Shown here: positions 18,231-27,713 of the stretch, in pieces | How positions within the stretch are numbered: the stretch's first letter is position 1 | Layout: every line of letters begins with the position of its first letter | DNA from: an uncultured Salinimicrobium sp. | Lineage (GTDB): Bacteria > Bacteroidota > Bacteroidia > Flavobacteriales > Flavobacteriaceae | DNA length: 64,000 nt | Direction: 5' to 3' | NCBI GenBank assembly: GCA_946887075.1 | Contig: CAMPKA010000014.1 | Span: 7,663-71,662, forward strand | Notes under the pieces: generated by a model | The model's database searches: none | Told to the model about the DNA's origin: nothing | Seen by the model: only the letters and a program-made list of their open reading frames with translations | Program-made: the position numbers and the translations under genes

Positions 18231-20174
18231 TCAGTCCGTCTTCTTTTCTGTGATTCCTTTCCAGCTGTCGGTCCTGAAAGGGGAAGCAGGCAACCCTTCC
18301 CGATTATAAAGACTGACTTGAGGGTTGGATGCCCAGGCATACCTTACAGCGACCGGATCCGGCACTTCTGGACTGAAGACCAGGACCTTGCCCTCTTCAA
18401 TTTTTGCGCTGGCCCAGTAGAACTTTTTATTTTTCCCCGCGATGACAAAGCTTTTTGTCTTTTGCGGATGTTTTAGCACTAGACCTCCCCCGATGTTCGA
18501 AAAAGTGATTTCAATGGCATTATCCTTAATTTTCATCGATTCATAAGTAGGACCGGAGTGCACGAGATCTTTATGGTATGCAATTTTCAGAGCGGCCAGG
18601 GAAAGCCGTTTCCCTACATCAAGCTTGTTTCTGGGATGTATATCATTTCCTTCTCCGATATCTATGGTCACTGCCATTCCTGTGTTTGGGTAGCGAAGTG
18701 CCATGGACTGGGCTTCCCGCAATTCAGCCCATGCATCATCAGCCGGGACTGGTTTTTCTTGTTTATAGTTGGCCAGTTGCACGAACAGGAATGGGAAATA
18801 TCCCTGTTTCCAACGTATCCTCCAATCTTCTATCAGGGTAGGGAACAACTTTTGATATTGATAAGCCCGTTCAGCATTATTTTCGCCCTGGTACCATATT
18901 ACTCCTTTAATGGTGTAGGGAATTAGAGGAGCAATCATGGCATTGTACAGATAAGCCGGTCGGAAATCCAGTGTCGGAAGTTCTGGTTCTACGGTCGAAT
19001 TATAGAGCCATTCCCCGGCCAAAGGGGCTAAGGTTTTTCCAGTCTCATCCCTTAAGACCATATCCTTAGAGGATCCAATGAACCCGCCACCGCCGCCGGT
19101 ATCCAGTACTCTAATGATCAATTCGTTTTCCCCCTGCTTGACCAGATCATGGGGGACCAGGTAGGTTCGTTCTTTCGTGACACCTTGTGTTTCACCTATT
19201 TTCTGCCCGTTAAACCAGGTGATGTCGTCGTCATCGATCTTCCCGAGTTGTAGTGTCAGATCCTTTTCCTCCTTAGGAATTTCGGAAATATAAAGGCTTT
19301 TCTTATACAGTACAAATCCGTCAAATTCCGGCAATTCCTCCTGCTCCCATAAACCAGGAACGGCAATTTTTTTCCAGGGACCCGCGCTGGCCTTGTGCAA
19401 TAAGCTCTTGAGGTCACTAGCGGCCTTACGTATAATGCTGGCTCTGGATTCCGCGACCTGAGAGGCCATTGCGAAATAGAAATCGTTTTTAGAATTGTTC
19501 TGAGTTATACCATGGAAGCCGGGTACAGTCTGTAGCATTTCATAACTGGTCCAGTATTCAGCAGGTGTTCCCCCTACTGCGGATTGGATGATCCCCAGGG
19601 GCACATTTTCTTCCTCTTGTAGCTCTTTGGCAAAAAAATAAGCGACTGCAGAAAAACTTCCGGCATTCTCCTTTGTGGCCTTTACCCAGTCGGATTTGAT
19701 TCCGATATTTTGTAAGGTTTTGCTGCTCAGCCCCAGAGGGACTTTTAAAAAGCGTATGTTGGAACCATCGATCTCAGACAATGCTGCTCGATAATTCCTG
19801 CCCGCCCTGAGAGGAAACTCCATGTTGGACTGGCCCGAAGCCAGCCAGACATCTCCAAAAAAAACATCTTGTAAGGTAATGGTGTCCTTTCCGATAACCC
19901 TTAACGTGTAGGGCCCGCCAGCGCGTCTTGGCGGCATAACAGCCTTCCAGTTCCCGTGTCGATCCACCTTTGCTTTTTCCTGGATCCCATCTATTTCGAC
20001 AATGACCTCCCCAGCAGGTAAGGCTGTTCCCCAAATTGAGACCCTGGATTCCCGTTGCAATACCATATGATCCCCGAACACCGAAGCTAAACTGACATTT
20101 GTGGCAGGGGGAGTTTCCTCTCCACAGATCAGAAGGGATAGCACAACAAAAACAATGGGATAAAGGGCTCTCAT
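18231..20174 (-). CDS. Sialate O-acetylesterase-type SGNH esterase
   Basis: 647 residues with a signal peptide. The N-terminal part (LASVFGDHMVLQRE...VSIWGTA..GEV) and the catalytic blocks GQSNMEF (Ser116), VIWYQGENNAERAYQY and the C-terminal DIHPRNKLDVGKRL (Asp-x-x-His) define the family. An inserted galactose-binding-like jelly roll lies around residues 245-370 (WKKIAVPGLWEQ, LYKKSLYI, FNGQKIGETQG). Relatives remove O-acetyl groups from sialic acids or from xylan and pectin sugars; with two arabinofuranosidases downstream, a plant-polysaccharide deacetylase is more likely than a sialate enzyme. It is the first gene of the minus-strand cluster, divergent from the AraC regulator. Confidence 0.85.
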   Translation of the reverse strand: MRALYPIVFVVLSLLICGEETPPATNVSLASVFGDHMVLQRESRVSIWGTALPAGEVIVEIDGIQEKAKVDRHGNWKAVMPPRRAGGPYTLRVIGKDTITLQDVFFGDVWLASGQSNMEFPLRAGRNYRAALSEIDGSNIRFLKVPLGLSSKTLQNIGIKSDWVKATKENAGSFSAVAYFFAKELQEEENVPLGIIQSAVGGTPAEYWTSYEMLQTVPGFHGITQNNSKNDFYFAMASQVAESRASIIRKAASDLKSLLHKASAGPWKKIAVPGLWEQEELPEFDGFVLYKKSLYISEIPKEEKDLTLQLGKIDDDDITWFNGQKIGETQGVTKERTYLVPHDLVKQGENELIIRVLDTGGGGGFIGSSKDMVLRDETGKTLAPLAGEWLYNSTVEPELPTLDFRPAYLYNAMIAPLIPYTIKGVIWYQGENNAERAYQYQKLFPTLIEDWRIRWKQGYFPFLFVQLANYKQEKPVPADDAWAELREAQSMALRYPNTGMAVTIDIGEGNDIHPRNKLDVGKRLSLAALKIAYHKDLVHSGPTYESMKIKDNAIEITFSNIGGGLVLKHPQKTKSFVIAGKNKKFYWASAKIEEGKVLVFSPEVPDPVAVRYAWASNPQVSLYNREGLPASPFRTDSWKGITEKKTD

Positions 20175-20440
20175 TCGGTACGCTTTATTAGGTCACTGTA
20201 ATACACCTCACCTAACCATTATAAGGGGGTGTTTCGTCCATTTTCTCCCCTCCGTGATCTCCCGCAAGGCGACGCTATTTCTAAGTTTAAAGGAGACTGG
20301 TCCTGACCTCCAGGTGTTTCAGCGCCTTGATTATTGACGAAGGTAAATGAAAAGGGATGCCGATAAATTGTGCATTTTGTATTTTTATTAACTTATCTTG
20401 TTCTACTTTGTTTGTTTTTGCAAATCACGAGGGTAATCAT
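20175..20440. promoter_or_regulatory. Divergent control region, carbohydrate cluster versus AraC regulator
   Basis: 266 bases between the esterase start (minus) and the regulator's likely ATG (plus). On the plus strand TTTG (20376-20379) precedes TACTTTG (20404-20410) by 24 bases, a rough promoter for the regulator with transcription starting near 20417. No perfect TAnnTTTG box is seen facing the esterase, fitting an activator-dependent promoter. Operator half-sites could not be picked out by eye. Confidence 0.4.
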
Positions 20441-21307
20441 ATGAAGGCACATCTTGAAGTGGTCAAAACACCTCCCAAAAGTTCGTTCACCGCTTTCCGG
20501 TATACCGATGACAGTTTTAAGAGTCCGTGGCATTACCACCCGGAATTTGAGGTTGCCTATATCCTTAAAGGTTCCGGGCTGAGATATGTCGGTACAACAG
20601 TAGAAAATTTCTCAGCTGGAGACCTTGTGCTGTTAGGGCCCCACCTTCCGCATTGTTGGAAAGATAACCATCCTGGCTCAAAGACCGTGGAATCCATCAT
20701 TGTTCAGTGGAAAAAGGAATTCCTGGGGGAGGCCTTTTCCTGTACCGCAGAACTATCGCGGATTCAGGATCTGCTATCTATCGCCTCCAAAGGGGTTAAA
20801 TTCGGAAGGAAAGTATCCTCGGAACTTGACCATAAGCTAAAGAAGCTTCCCGAAACCCATTCCTTTGAAAGACTGCTGGTATTTCTTGATATTCTAAATG
20901 AACTAGCGAATGCACCGGAGAGCGAGATCATTTGTGAGCATGAATTCGATTTTCAGCTGGACTACGTTGACAGTGATCGCATTAATAAGGTTCAAAAGTA
21001 TGTTGAAGAAAACTATCAGAAGAAGATCAGGCTTTCGGATGTCGGATCTTTAGTGAACATGACTGAAGAGTATTTTTCCAGATATTTCAGTAAAGTCATG
21101 GACCAGCCTTTTTTCTCCTATCTCAATAAATACCGTGTCAATATGGCTTGCCGCCTGCTGATCGAATCCGATGTCCAGGTTGTCGAAATCTGCTATGACT
21201 GCGGATATGACAGCCTGCCGCACTTTCACAGGCAGTTCAAAAAGATAAAGGGAATGTCTCCTCTCAAGTACAGGGAGGCCTATCGGCCTTCCTTCAATAT
21301 CGGATGA
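20441..21307 (+). CDS. AraC-family transcriptional regulator
   Basis: 289 residues from the ATG at 20441. An upstream in-frame ATG at 20357 would add 28 residues but would lie upstream of the candidate transcription start, so I reject it. N-terminal cupin-type sensor: WHYHPEFEVAYILKGSG and FSAGDLVLLGPHLPHCW, with the His pattern of sugar-sensing AraC proteins. The C-terminal 100 residues hold two helix-turn-helix motifs (KIRLSDVGSLVNMTEEYFSRYFSK and VVEICYDCGYDSLPHFHRQFKK, the latter the AraC signature). Divergent placement makes it the probable activator of the glycosidase cluster. Confidence 0.9.
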   Translation: MKAHLEVVKTPPKSSFTAFRYTDDSFKSPWHYHPEFEVAYILKGSGLRYVGTTVENFSAGDLVLLGPHLPHCWKDNHPGSKTVESIIVQWKKEFLGEAFSCTAELSRIQDLLSIASKGVKFGRKVSSELDHKLKKLPETHSFERLLVFLDILNELANAPESEIICEHEFDFQLDYVDSDRINKVQKYVEENYQKKIRLSDVGSLVNMTEEYFSRYFSKVMDQPFFSYLNKYRVNMACRLLIESDVQVVEICYDCGYDSLPHFHRQFKKIKGMSPLKYREAYRPSFNIG

Positions 21308-21374
21308 GGCTTGGGTACCGTTCATCATGTCAGACTGGTTCCTTAAGCTGTGGTGCATACCCCGAGGAAATCAT

Positions 21375-22298
21375 TCAGGGGCCGATCATTTCTTCGTAGG
21401 GGATGATGGTAGAATATCCTTTATTTCGGAAGTATTCCTGATCTTCTGGGCTTCCAGTGGCCAAAAGAAAATCCCCTCCCCACCCACCGAGACTCTTGAC
21501 GGTTCCCGAGTAGTCGGGAAATAACCGGGAAGCGACCTTTTGCTGTCCCGTCACCTGGGAAATGAGGTTTTCGTGGATTTCCAGCAGGATTTGAAATTCC
21601 TTCAGGTCGCTACAGGTAATCATCCGGTGTGTCAGGGCACTGGCCTTTTCGACAGCGTTTTCGAGGTTTTTTCTAGGCTGCAGCTGGTAATGGGCTATAG
21701 CCTGCCTGCTATCCATCTTCCGATTGAGATGGACAAAAAACAGGTGTTGCTTAAAGGGTGGGTCGAATCGCGTATGGAGGACACTTCTGGTTTCTCTCCG
21801 GATCTGGTAAGTTACAGCCGTGCCAGCCATGGCAACGGCGATGTCATAGCCACTCCCGCCAAAAGTTTTTTTCAGTAGAAGATAAGGATCGACTCCGGTC
21901 CATTTACTGAGATTTGCGATAAGGGTAGAGGAGGAGCCCAACCCCCAATCAGCGGGAAAATCCATCGTGCTCCTAATCTCATAGCCCCCGCTGCTGAATC
22001 TCTCCGGTTGGGCAACAGCAATCAGGCTTAGGAGCGTACTCAGTCTCTCCTCTGGACTCAGGCCTTGGAAGCTGGCGCCCGGCGCCCGGTAGGAAGGAAT
22101 ATCCTCTACCGGAAATTCGGCGGATAACCATTGGCTGCCCCGGTGGTCCATGCTGCGCCACCTGACCACGGAGTCCTCGATTGACCTTATTTCCAGAGAT
22201 TGGCCTTTTTGCGTAGGTAAGGCCAGGGCGGTGGCTCCATCGAGGACCAAATACTCCCCGGAGAGCAAAAGTTTTCCATGGCTGAAGTACCGTTGCAT
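21375..22298 (-). CDS. GYDIA-family GHMP kinase
   Basis: 307 residues. GHMP fold: the N-terminus reads SHGKLLLSGEYLVLDGATALALP, the ATP loop is DWGLGSSSTLIANL (the GLGSS motif) around residue 115-122, and the conserved GGSGYDIAVAMAG block gives the subfamily its name. GHMP kinases phosphorylate small metabolites; mevalonate, phosphomevalonate and diphosphomevalonate enzymes belong here. The start overlaps the HMG-CoA reductase stop by one base (TGATG), so translational coupling suggests the mevalonate route to isoprenoids, which Flavobacteriaceae use. Which mevalonate-step kinase it is cannot be told from sequence alone. Confidence 0.85.
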   Translation of the reverse strand: MQRYFSHGKLLLSGEYLVLDGATALALPTQKGQSLEIRSIEDSVVRWRSMDHRGSQWLSAEFPVEDIPSYRAPGASFQGLSPEERLSTLLSLIAVAQPERFSSGGYEIRSTMDFPADWGLGSSSTLIANLSKWTGVDPYLLLKKTFGGSGYDIAVAMAGTAVTYQIRRETRSVLHTRFDPPFKQHLFFVHLNRKMDSRQAIAHYQLQPRKNLENAVEKASALTHRMITCSDLKEFQILLEIHENLISQVTGQQKVASRLFPDYSGTVKSLGGWGGDFLLATGSPEDQEYFRNKGYSTIIPYEEMIGP

Positions 22299-23611
22299 CA
22301 GGATCTTAGTTTTTCCAGCTGCTCTTCCACTGCACTATGGGATATGGTGTGTTTCTTGAAGTGCCGTAACAGGACCTCCTTCTCCTCCTGGGATGCATTC
22401 AGCTGGTTCAGGATGTTCATCAGGTGCATCTTCATGTGTCCCTGCTGGATTCCTGTGGTAATGAGCGATCTTACAGCCGCAAAATTCTGGGCAAGACCAG
22501 CTACGGCTACAATCTGCATCAGGTCTTCAGCGGTGGGGTTTTGCAGGATTTCCAGGGCAATCCGCGAAAGCGGATGCAATCTCGTAAGGCCTCCCACAGT
22601 TCCAAGTGCCAGGGGAATTTCTATCCAGAACCTGAATCTGCCATCCCGAAGATCCGCATGGGTGAGGCTGCTGTAGGTACCATCCTGTGCGGCATAGGCA
22701 TGAACTCCAGCTTCCACGGCCCTAAAGTCGTTTCCTGTGGCAAGGACTACTGCATCAATCCCATTCATGATGCCCTTATTGTGGGTGACAGCCCGAAAAG
22801 GCTCCACCTCTGCAATTCTCAATGCCCGGATAAATTTTCCGGCAAATTCCTCTCCCGATAGGCCGTGGTCCGCAAGCTCGGAGGCTGGACAGGAGACCTC
22901 CGCCCTGACCAGACAGTCAGGAACGAAATTGGAGAGAATACTCATCACGATCTCGATCTGTTTTTCGTGTTCTTCGAAGTCCTCATTTTCAAGGGCCGCA
23001 GACCTAAAGGTCTCCGCCAGTCTTTCCAGACAGGAGTTGATGAAGTTTGCACCCATGGAATCCTTGGTTTCGAAGGTACAGTGAATCTGATAGTAATTCC
23101 CGAGTTTGCGGGTCTGATCCCTGAGCTCGATATCGGTAATCCCGCCACCGCGTTGCTCCATATTCTTGACCAAAGGCGCCACAGCCTCCAGCAGCCGAGG
23201 CTTTATACGGCTGAAAAATCGGTCCAACCTCGTCCATTGGCCGCGGTACATGAAATGGATCTGACCAATTTTTCGCGTTCCGATCACCTCTGTCTTAAAA
23301 CCACCCCGGGTGCTCCAGAATTTGGCTGCCTTGCTCGCTGCCGCGATCACTGAACTTTCCTCAATAGCCATGGGAACAGCATAGTGCCTGCCGTTTATGA
23401 GGAAGTTTGGCGCAATTCCAAAGGGAAGATAAAAGTTGGACAGCGTATTTTCCGTGAATTCCTCATGTAGTCTCTGTAACCCCGGATCCTGATTCCAATA
23501 CTGTTTAAGGATTCTCGAGGCCTCTGGGATATCCTTGAGATAAGTTTGGCAAAGCCAGTTGATCTTCTCCTCTTTGGTCAATCTTGAAAATCCGGAGACG
23601 GGATGGGTCAT
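22298..23611 (-). CDS. mvaA: Class II hydroxymethylglutaryl-CoA reductase
   Basis: 437 residues. HMG-CoA reductase makes mevalonate from HMG-CoA. The class II (bacterial) pattern is clear: MAIEESSVIAAASKAAKFW carrying the catalytic Glu, KDSMGANFINSCLERL (the DAMGAN-type nucleotide loop), HNKGIMNGIDAVVLATGNDFRAVEAG with the catalytic Lys and Asp, and GTVGGLTRLHPLS. A flexible C-terminal flap (KHTISHS) holds the catalytic His. Although class II enzymes are often called degradative, in flavobacteria this gene supplies mevalonate for carotenoids, quinones and lipid carriers. It is co-transcribed with the GYDIA kinase. Confidence 0.93.
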   Translation of the reverse strand: MTHPVSGFSRLTKEEKINWLCQTYLKDIPEASRILKQYWNQDPGLQRLHEEFTENTLSNFYLPFGIAPNFLINGRHYAVPMAIEESSVIAAASKAAKFWSTRGGFKTEVIGTRKIGQIHFMYRGQWTRLDRFFSRIKPRLLEAVAPLVKNMEQRGGGITDIELRDQTRKLGNYYQIHCTFETKDSMGANFINSCLERLAETFRSAALENEDFEEHEKQIEIVMSILSNFVPDCLVRAEVSCPASELADHGLSGEEFAGKFIRALRIAEVEPFRAVTHNKGIMNGIDAVVLATGNDFRAVEAGVHAYAAQDGTYSSLTHADLRDGRFRFWIEIPLALGTVGGLTRLHPLSRIALEILQNPTAEDLMQIVAVAGLAQNFAAVRSLITTGIQQGHMKMHLMNILNQLNASQEEKEVLLRHFKKHTISHSAVEEQLEKLRS

Positions 23612-23815
23612 GATGCATTATTTTGGGAGGTAAAGATACAAATCCTTCAGGACGGAAAAGCCTCCGGCGTGTGAAGAAGGATTATCGACAAAGGGATTCG
23701 GTAAGGCTGCACAAGGGTATCCCTTTTAACAGGTTCTTAGGTTTTAACACAGAAATCCCTGTTTTTTAGCCGAAATTTCATTAAACTTGGCCGTCATTTA
23801 TCTTTATTCAAAAAA

Positions 23816-25981
23816 ATGAAACTACCCCATAGCTTTCTTAGCATCTTTCTGTTCTGCATTTCTGTTATATCTGCCCAGGAAAAGGAAATTACCCTGGAGG
23901 AGATTTATAACGGCACCTTTCAGCAGGAAGGAATGCAATCCCTGCAATCCCTTAACAATGGGAAGGAATATGTCGTGCTAAACACTGGAGACGGAAGTTC
24001 TTCAGTAGACATATACTCCTATGAGACCGGGGAGAAAACCGGAACCCTGGTGGACTCCGAAGACCTCGATGCTATCGATCACTTCGATAACTACGAAATC
24101 GGGGAGGGAGAAAAAAGGATCATCCTGGGTACAGAAACCGAAGACATCTACAGGCGCTCGTTTAAAGGGATTTTTTATGTATATGATATTCAGTCGGGAG
24201 AACTTATAAAGATTCGAGCGGAAAAGATTCAGGAACCTAGCCTATCGCCAGACGGCGAAAAGGTGGCCTATATCTATAATAACGATATCTATATCAAGGA
24301 TCTGGCGTCAGGGGAGGTAACCCAGGTGACAGAAGACGGGGAGAAAAACAAAATCATCAACGGATTGGCTGATTGGGTATATGAGGAAGAATTTTCCATC
24401 GTACAGGCATACAAATGGAATCCGACAGGGGAGAAGATCGCTTTCCTCAAATTCGATGAATCGGAAGTGCCAGAGTTCTCCATGGATATTTATGGGCAGG
24501 AGTTGTATCCCTCAAGTGAAACCTTCAAATATCCGAAGGCGGGGGAAAAGAATTCCATTGTTACCCTTCATATGTATGATGTCTCCTCGGAAGAAACCTC
24601 CAGGATCGATCTCGGCAACTATTCAGACTTTTATATTCCCAGACTGAAATGGACTCAGGACCCGCAGATCTTAAGTGTTCAGGTTCTCAACAGGCATCAG
24701 AATGTGCTGGACCTGATCTTCGTCAACGCCCGTACCGGGGAGGCAAAAGTGGTCCTGACAGAAAAGGATGAGGCTTATGTAGATGTTACGGATAATCTGA
24801 CCTTCCTGAAGAATAATGATTTTATCTGGACCAGTGAACGCGATGGCTGGAATCACATCTATCTATATGACAACAGTGGAAAACTCAAGAACCAGGTAAC
24901 CAGGGGGAACTGGGTGGTTACTGACTATTATGGGTTTGATCCGGAATCCGACAGAATTTTTTACCAGAGCACAGAAAACGGGAGTATCAACCGTGATGTC
25001 TACTCTATCAAACTCAATGGGAATGGAAAACGCCGACTCACAGAAAAGGTAGGGCAGAACAGCGCGGATTTCAGTTCCGATTACACCTATTTTATCAACT
25101 CCTTTACCAGCGCCACTACGCCATACGAGTTTACTTTGCACCTGGCCAGGAATGGAAAACTCGTGCGTCAAATAAAGGATAACGAGGAACTGTTGGCCCG
25201 GATCGACCAGTATGACTTTAGCCCGAAAGAATTTTCCACAATAGCTGTCAACGGGAACGACCTCAACATGTGGATGATCAAACCACCTGATTTTGATCCT
25301 TCGAAAGAATACCCACTCTTTGTGGCGCAATATTCCGGACCTGGTTCCCAGACCGTGTCAAATACCTTTTATAGTACCAATGATTACTGGTATCAGCTAT
25401 TGGCCAACAAGGGATATATCGTGGTGGCAATCGACCCGAGAGGTACAGGCATGAAAGGAGCAGAATTCAAGAAGGTTACCCAGCTCGAATTGGGAAAGTA
25501 TGAGGTGGAGGACATTATTCAGGCGGCACGGCAGCTCGGAGCCCGAGAATACATCGATGAGGACCGAATGGGTATCTGGGGCTGGAGCTACGGAGGCTTT
25601 ATGGCATCCAACGCCATATTGAAAGGGAATGATGTCTACAGCCTTGCCATAGCAGTGGCCCCAGTGACCAGCTGGAGGTTCTATGACTCCATTTATACGG
25701 AACGCTATATGACCACGCCGCAGGAGAATCCTTCCGGCTATGACGAAAACAGCCCGATCAATCACGTAGAAAAGCTCAAAGGGGATTACCTTCTGGTTCA
25801 CGGGACAGGAGATGACAATGTTCATGTTCAAAACACCATGCGGATGATTGAGGCCCTCGTACAAGCGGGGAAACAATTCCGCTGGGCCCTCTATCCGGAC
25901 AGGAACCATGGGATATACGGGGGAAATACCCGCCTGCATCTCTATACCATGATGACAAACTTCATCACTGAAAATCTGTAG
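23816..25981 (+). CDS. Dipeptidyl peptidase IV-type S9 peptidase
   Basis: 721 residues with a signal peptide (FCISVISAQ). The N-terminal beta-propeller (to about residue 460) includes the DPP-IV EE motif (DWVYEEEF) that binds the free N-terminus of the substrate. The alpha/beta-hydrolase domain has Ser591 in GWSYGG, Asp666 in GTGDDNVH and His698 in RNHGIYGG. This combination predicts removal of N-terminal X-Pro or X-Ala dipeptides from oligopeptides in the periplasm. The peptide transporter follows after 26 bases, so the pair likely works in peptide scavenging. A TATCTTTA box (23799-23806) just before the ATG is a weak promoter candidate. Confidence 0.92.
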   Translation: MKLPHSFLSIFLFCISVISAQEKEITLEEIYNGTFQQEGMQSLQSLNNGKEYVVLNTGDGSSSVDIYSYETGEKTGTLVDSEDLDAIDHFDNYEIGEGEKRIILGTETEDIYRRSFKGIFYVYDIQSGELIKIRAEKIQEPSLSPDGEKVAYIYNNDIYIKDLASGEVTQVTEDGEKNKIINGLADWVYEEEFSIVQAYKWNPTGEKIAFLKFDESEVPEFSMDIYGQELYPSSETFKYPKAGEKNSIVTLHMYDVSSEETSRIDLGNYSDFYIPRLKWTQDPQILSVQVLNRHQNVLDLIFVNARTGEAKVVLTEKDEAYVDVTDNLTFLKNNDFIWTSERDGWNHIYLYDNSGKLKNQVTRGNWVVTDYYGFDPESDRIFYQSTENGSINRDVYSIKLNGNGKRRLTEKVGQNSADFSSDYTYFINSFTSATTPYEFTLHLARNGKLVRQIKDNEELLARIDQYDFSPKEFSTIAVNGNDLNMWMIKPPDFDPSKEYPLFVAQYSGPGSQTVSNTFYSTNDYWYQLLANKGYIVVAIDPRGTGMKGAEFKKVTQLELGKYEVEDIIQAARQLGAREYIDEDRMGIWGWSYGGFMASNAILKGNDVYSLAIAVAPVTSWRFYDSIYTERYMTTPQENPSGYDENSPINHVEKLKGDYLLVHGTGDDNVHVQNTMRMIEALVQAGKQFRWALYPDRNHGIYGGNTRLHLYTMMTNFITENL

Positions 25982-26007
25982 CAATTATCTAACCTAATCA
26001 ATAGAAA

Positions 26008-27618
26008 ATGGAATTCAAGTTCGGAGGATCGGAATACAACCAGAGAACAATCTTAGGACATCCCGCGGGACTGTTCGTGCTTTTCTTTACAGAAATGTGG
26101 GAGCGATTCTCCTACTACGGAATGCGCGCCCTGTTGGTGCTGTTTCTTACCGCTTCTCTGATGGAGGAGGGCTGGGGATGGTCCAATGAAGATGCCCTTC
26201 TGCTGTATGGCTGGTATACCGGTCTGGTATATGTTACCCCGATTTTCGGAGGGCTGATTGCGGACAAGATCATGGGCTTCAGGCGTGCTGTCGTAGTCGG
26301 CGCCCTGCTGATGACCCTGGGTCATGCCTCTATGGCCCTGGAAGGGATAACCGGAGCGTTTTTTTATATCGGACTCTCCTTGCTTATTCTGGGTAACGGC
26401 CTTTTCAAGCCCAATATTTCCTCTATTGTAGGACAGTTGTATAAGAATGACGACAAGGAAAAGGACGCGGGATACACCATTTTCTATATGGGAATCAATG
26501 CAGGGGCTTTCCTCGGGATCCTTTTATGCGGCTATATCGGGGAAAAGGTTGGCTGGCATTATGGCTTCGGTCTTGCAGGAATCTTTATGTTCCTGGGAAT
26601 GCTCCAGTTCTATTTCGCTCAGAAGCTTTTCGGGAAGATCGGTCTGGTCCCTAAGAAAAAGGCGGACAAATACGTGGATTCCAGAACGGTCAAGGGAGAA
26701 GCGCAGACCACGGCCGGGGAAGAGCTACAGGACGATGAGACGGATGAGCCACCAGCAGTCTCTCCCAAGGTACAACGGGACAGGATCTTCGTTATTTCGG
26801 TGTTCGCATTCTTTACCATCTTCTTCTGGTGGGCCTTTGAACAGGCCGGTGGTTCCATGACCATATTTGCAGATGACTATACAGACCGGATGCTCACGGG
26901 AGGAGAGGCGCTCACCTTTAAGATTGTCAATACGATCATCACTATTGTTCCGATGGCTGTGATTACGTGGGTTCTTTTCATGTTGTTCAAGCAGATCTTT
27001 TCGGCCTATGCGAAATCGAACCTGTTTCTCGGGTTGAGCTTTGTGATCATCTGGTCCATTGTGATCTGGATGTTGTATCGCGAATTTCAGGCTGAGGCTA
27101 CAGAGGTTCCTGCAAGCTGGTTCTCTGTACTGAATTCCCTGTTTATCATATTATTCGCCCCGGTGTTCTCCAAATTGTGGGAGAGCAGATATAATCCCTC
27201 TGGGCCTGTCAAATTCGCAGTCGGGCTTATTCTTCTGGGAGTTGGCTTCTCGGCCCTGGCATATGGGGCCTCCGGCATTCCTTCGGGAGCAGAGGCGGCC
27301 TCCGTCAGTATGATCTGGCTCGTGATAGCTTACCTGATGCACACCATGGGGGAACTTTGTGTCTCTCCTGTGGGATTGTCCTATGTGAGTAAACTGGCTC
27401 CTGTACGCCTGGTAGGGCTGATGTTCGGGATTTGGTTCTTGTCTAATTTCGTAGCCAATCTTCTTGGAGGAATAACAGGAAGTTATATCGACTATATCAG
27501 TTCCCAGTATTCCATGAGCACCTTCTTCCTTATTTTTACCCTGGTCCCCATTGGAGCAGGAGTCATCATGCTGCTTATGAACAAGCTCCTTATCAAGAAA
27601 ATGCACGGGATCCGGTAG
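26008..27618 (+). CDS. Proton-coupled oligopeptide transporter (POT/PTR2 family)
   Basis: 536 residues with 12-14 hydrophobic segments. Family signatures are the N-terminal FTEMWERFSYYGMRALL (the ExxER-type proton-coupling motif) and GGLIADKIMGFRR (PTR2 signature 1). FYMGINAGAFLGILLCGYIGEKVGW matches the second PTR2 signature. A charged cytoplasmic loop lies at about residues 220-260. It imports di- and tripeptides with protons across the inner membrane and follows the DPP-IV-type peptidase by 26 bases, which supports a joint role in peptide use. Confidence 0.92.
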   Translation: MEFKFGGSEYNQRTILGHPAGLFVLFFTEMWERFSYYGMRALLVLFLTASLMEEGWGWSNEDALLLYGWYTGLVYVTPIFGGLIADKIMGFRRAVVVGALLMTLGHASMALEGITGAFFYIGLSLLILGNGLFKPNISSIVGQLYKNDDKEKDAGYTIFYMGINAGAFLGILLCGYIGEKVGWHYGFGLAGIFMFLGMLQFYFAQKLFGKIGLVPKKKADKYVDSRTVKGEAQTTAGEELQDDETDEPPAVSPKVQRDRIFVISVFAFFTIFFWWAFEQAGGSMTIFADDYTDRMLTGGEALTFKIVNTIITIVPMAVITWVLFMLFKQIFSAYAKSNLFLGLSFVIIWSIVIWMLYREFQAEATEVPASWFSVLNSLFIILFAPVFSKLWESRYNPSGPVKFAVGLILLGVGFSALAYGASGIPSGAEAASVSMIWLVIAYLMHTMGELCVSPVGLSYVSKLAPVRLVGLMFGIWFLSNFVANLLGGITGSYIDYISSQYSMSTFFLIFTLVPIGAGVIMLLMNKLLIKKMHGIR

Positions 27619-27640
27619 GAAAACCAGATGTTAAAGTAGG

Positions 27641-27669
27641 AACAGCGTCTTTAAATAATGGGCGCTGTT
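27641..27669. terminator. Inverted repeat after the peptide transporter, possible terminator
   Basis: AACAGCG (27641-27647) and CGCTGTT (27663-27669) form a perfect 7-base-pair stem with a 15-base loop in the 95-base gap before the thioredoxin-like gene. There is no clear T run, so it may be a weak terminator or a processing hairpin. Confidence 0.35.
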
Positions 27670-27713
27670 GCTATTTCGGAACGGTTGTTGAAAAAGGGCA
27701 CAGTAAAAAACCT

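Noticed and set aside
9307..20174. Classic SusCD polysaccharide utilisation locus
   Set aside because: No TonB-dependent SusC-type or SusD-type gene is present in or next to the cluster, so I describe it only as a CAZyme cluster.
18231..20174. True sialic acid catabolism enzyme
   Set aside because: No sialidase, NanA or sialic acid transporter nearby; neighbours point to plant-type pentose glycans.
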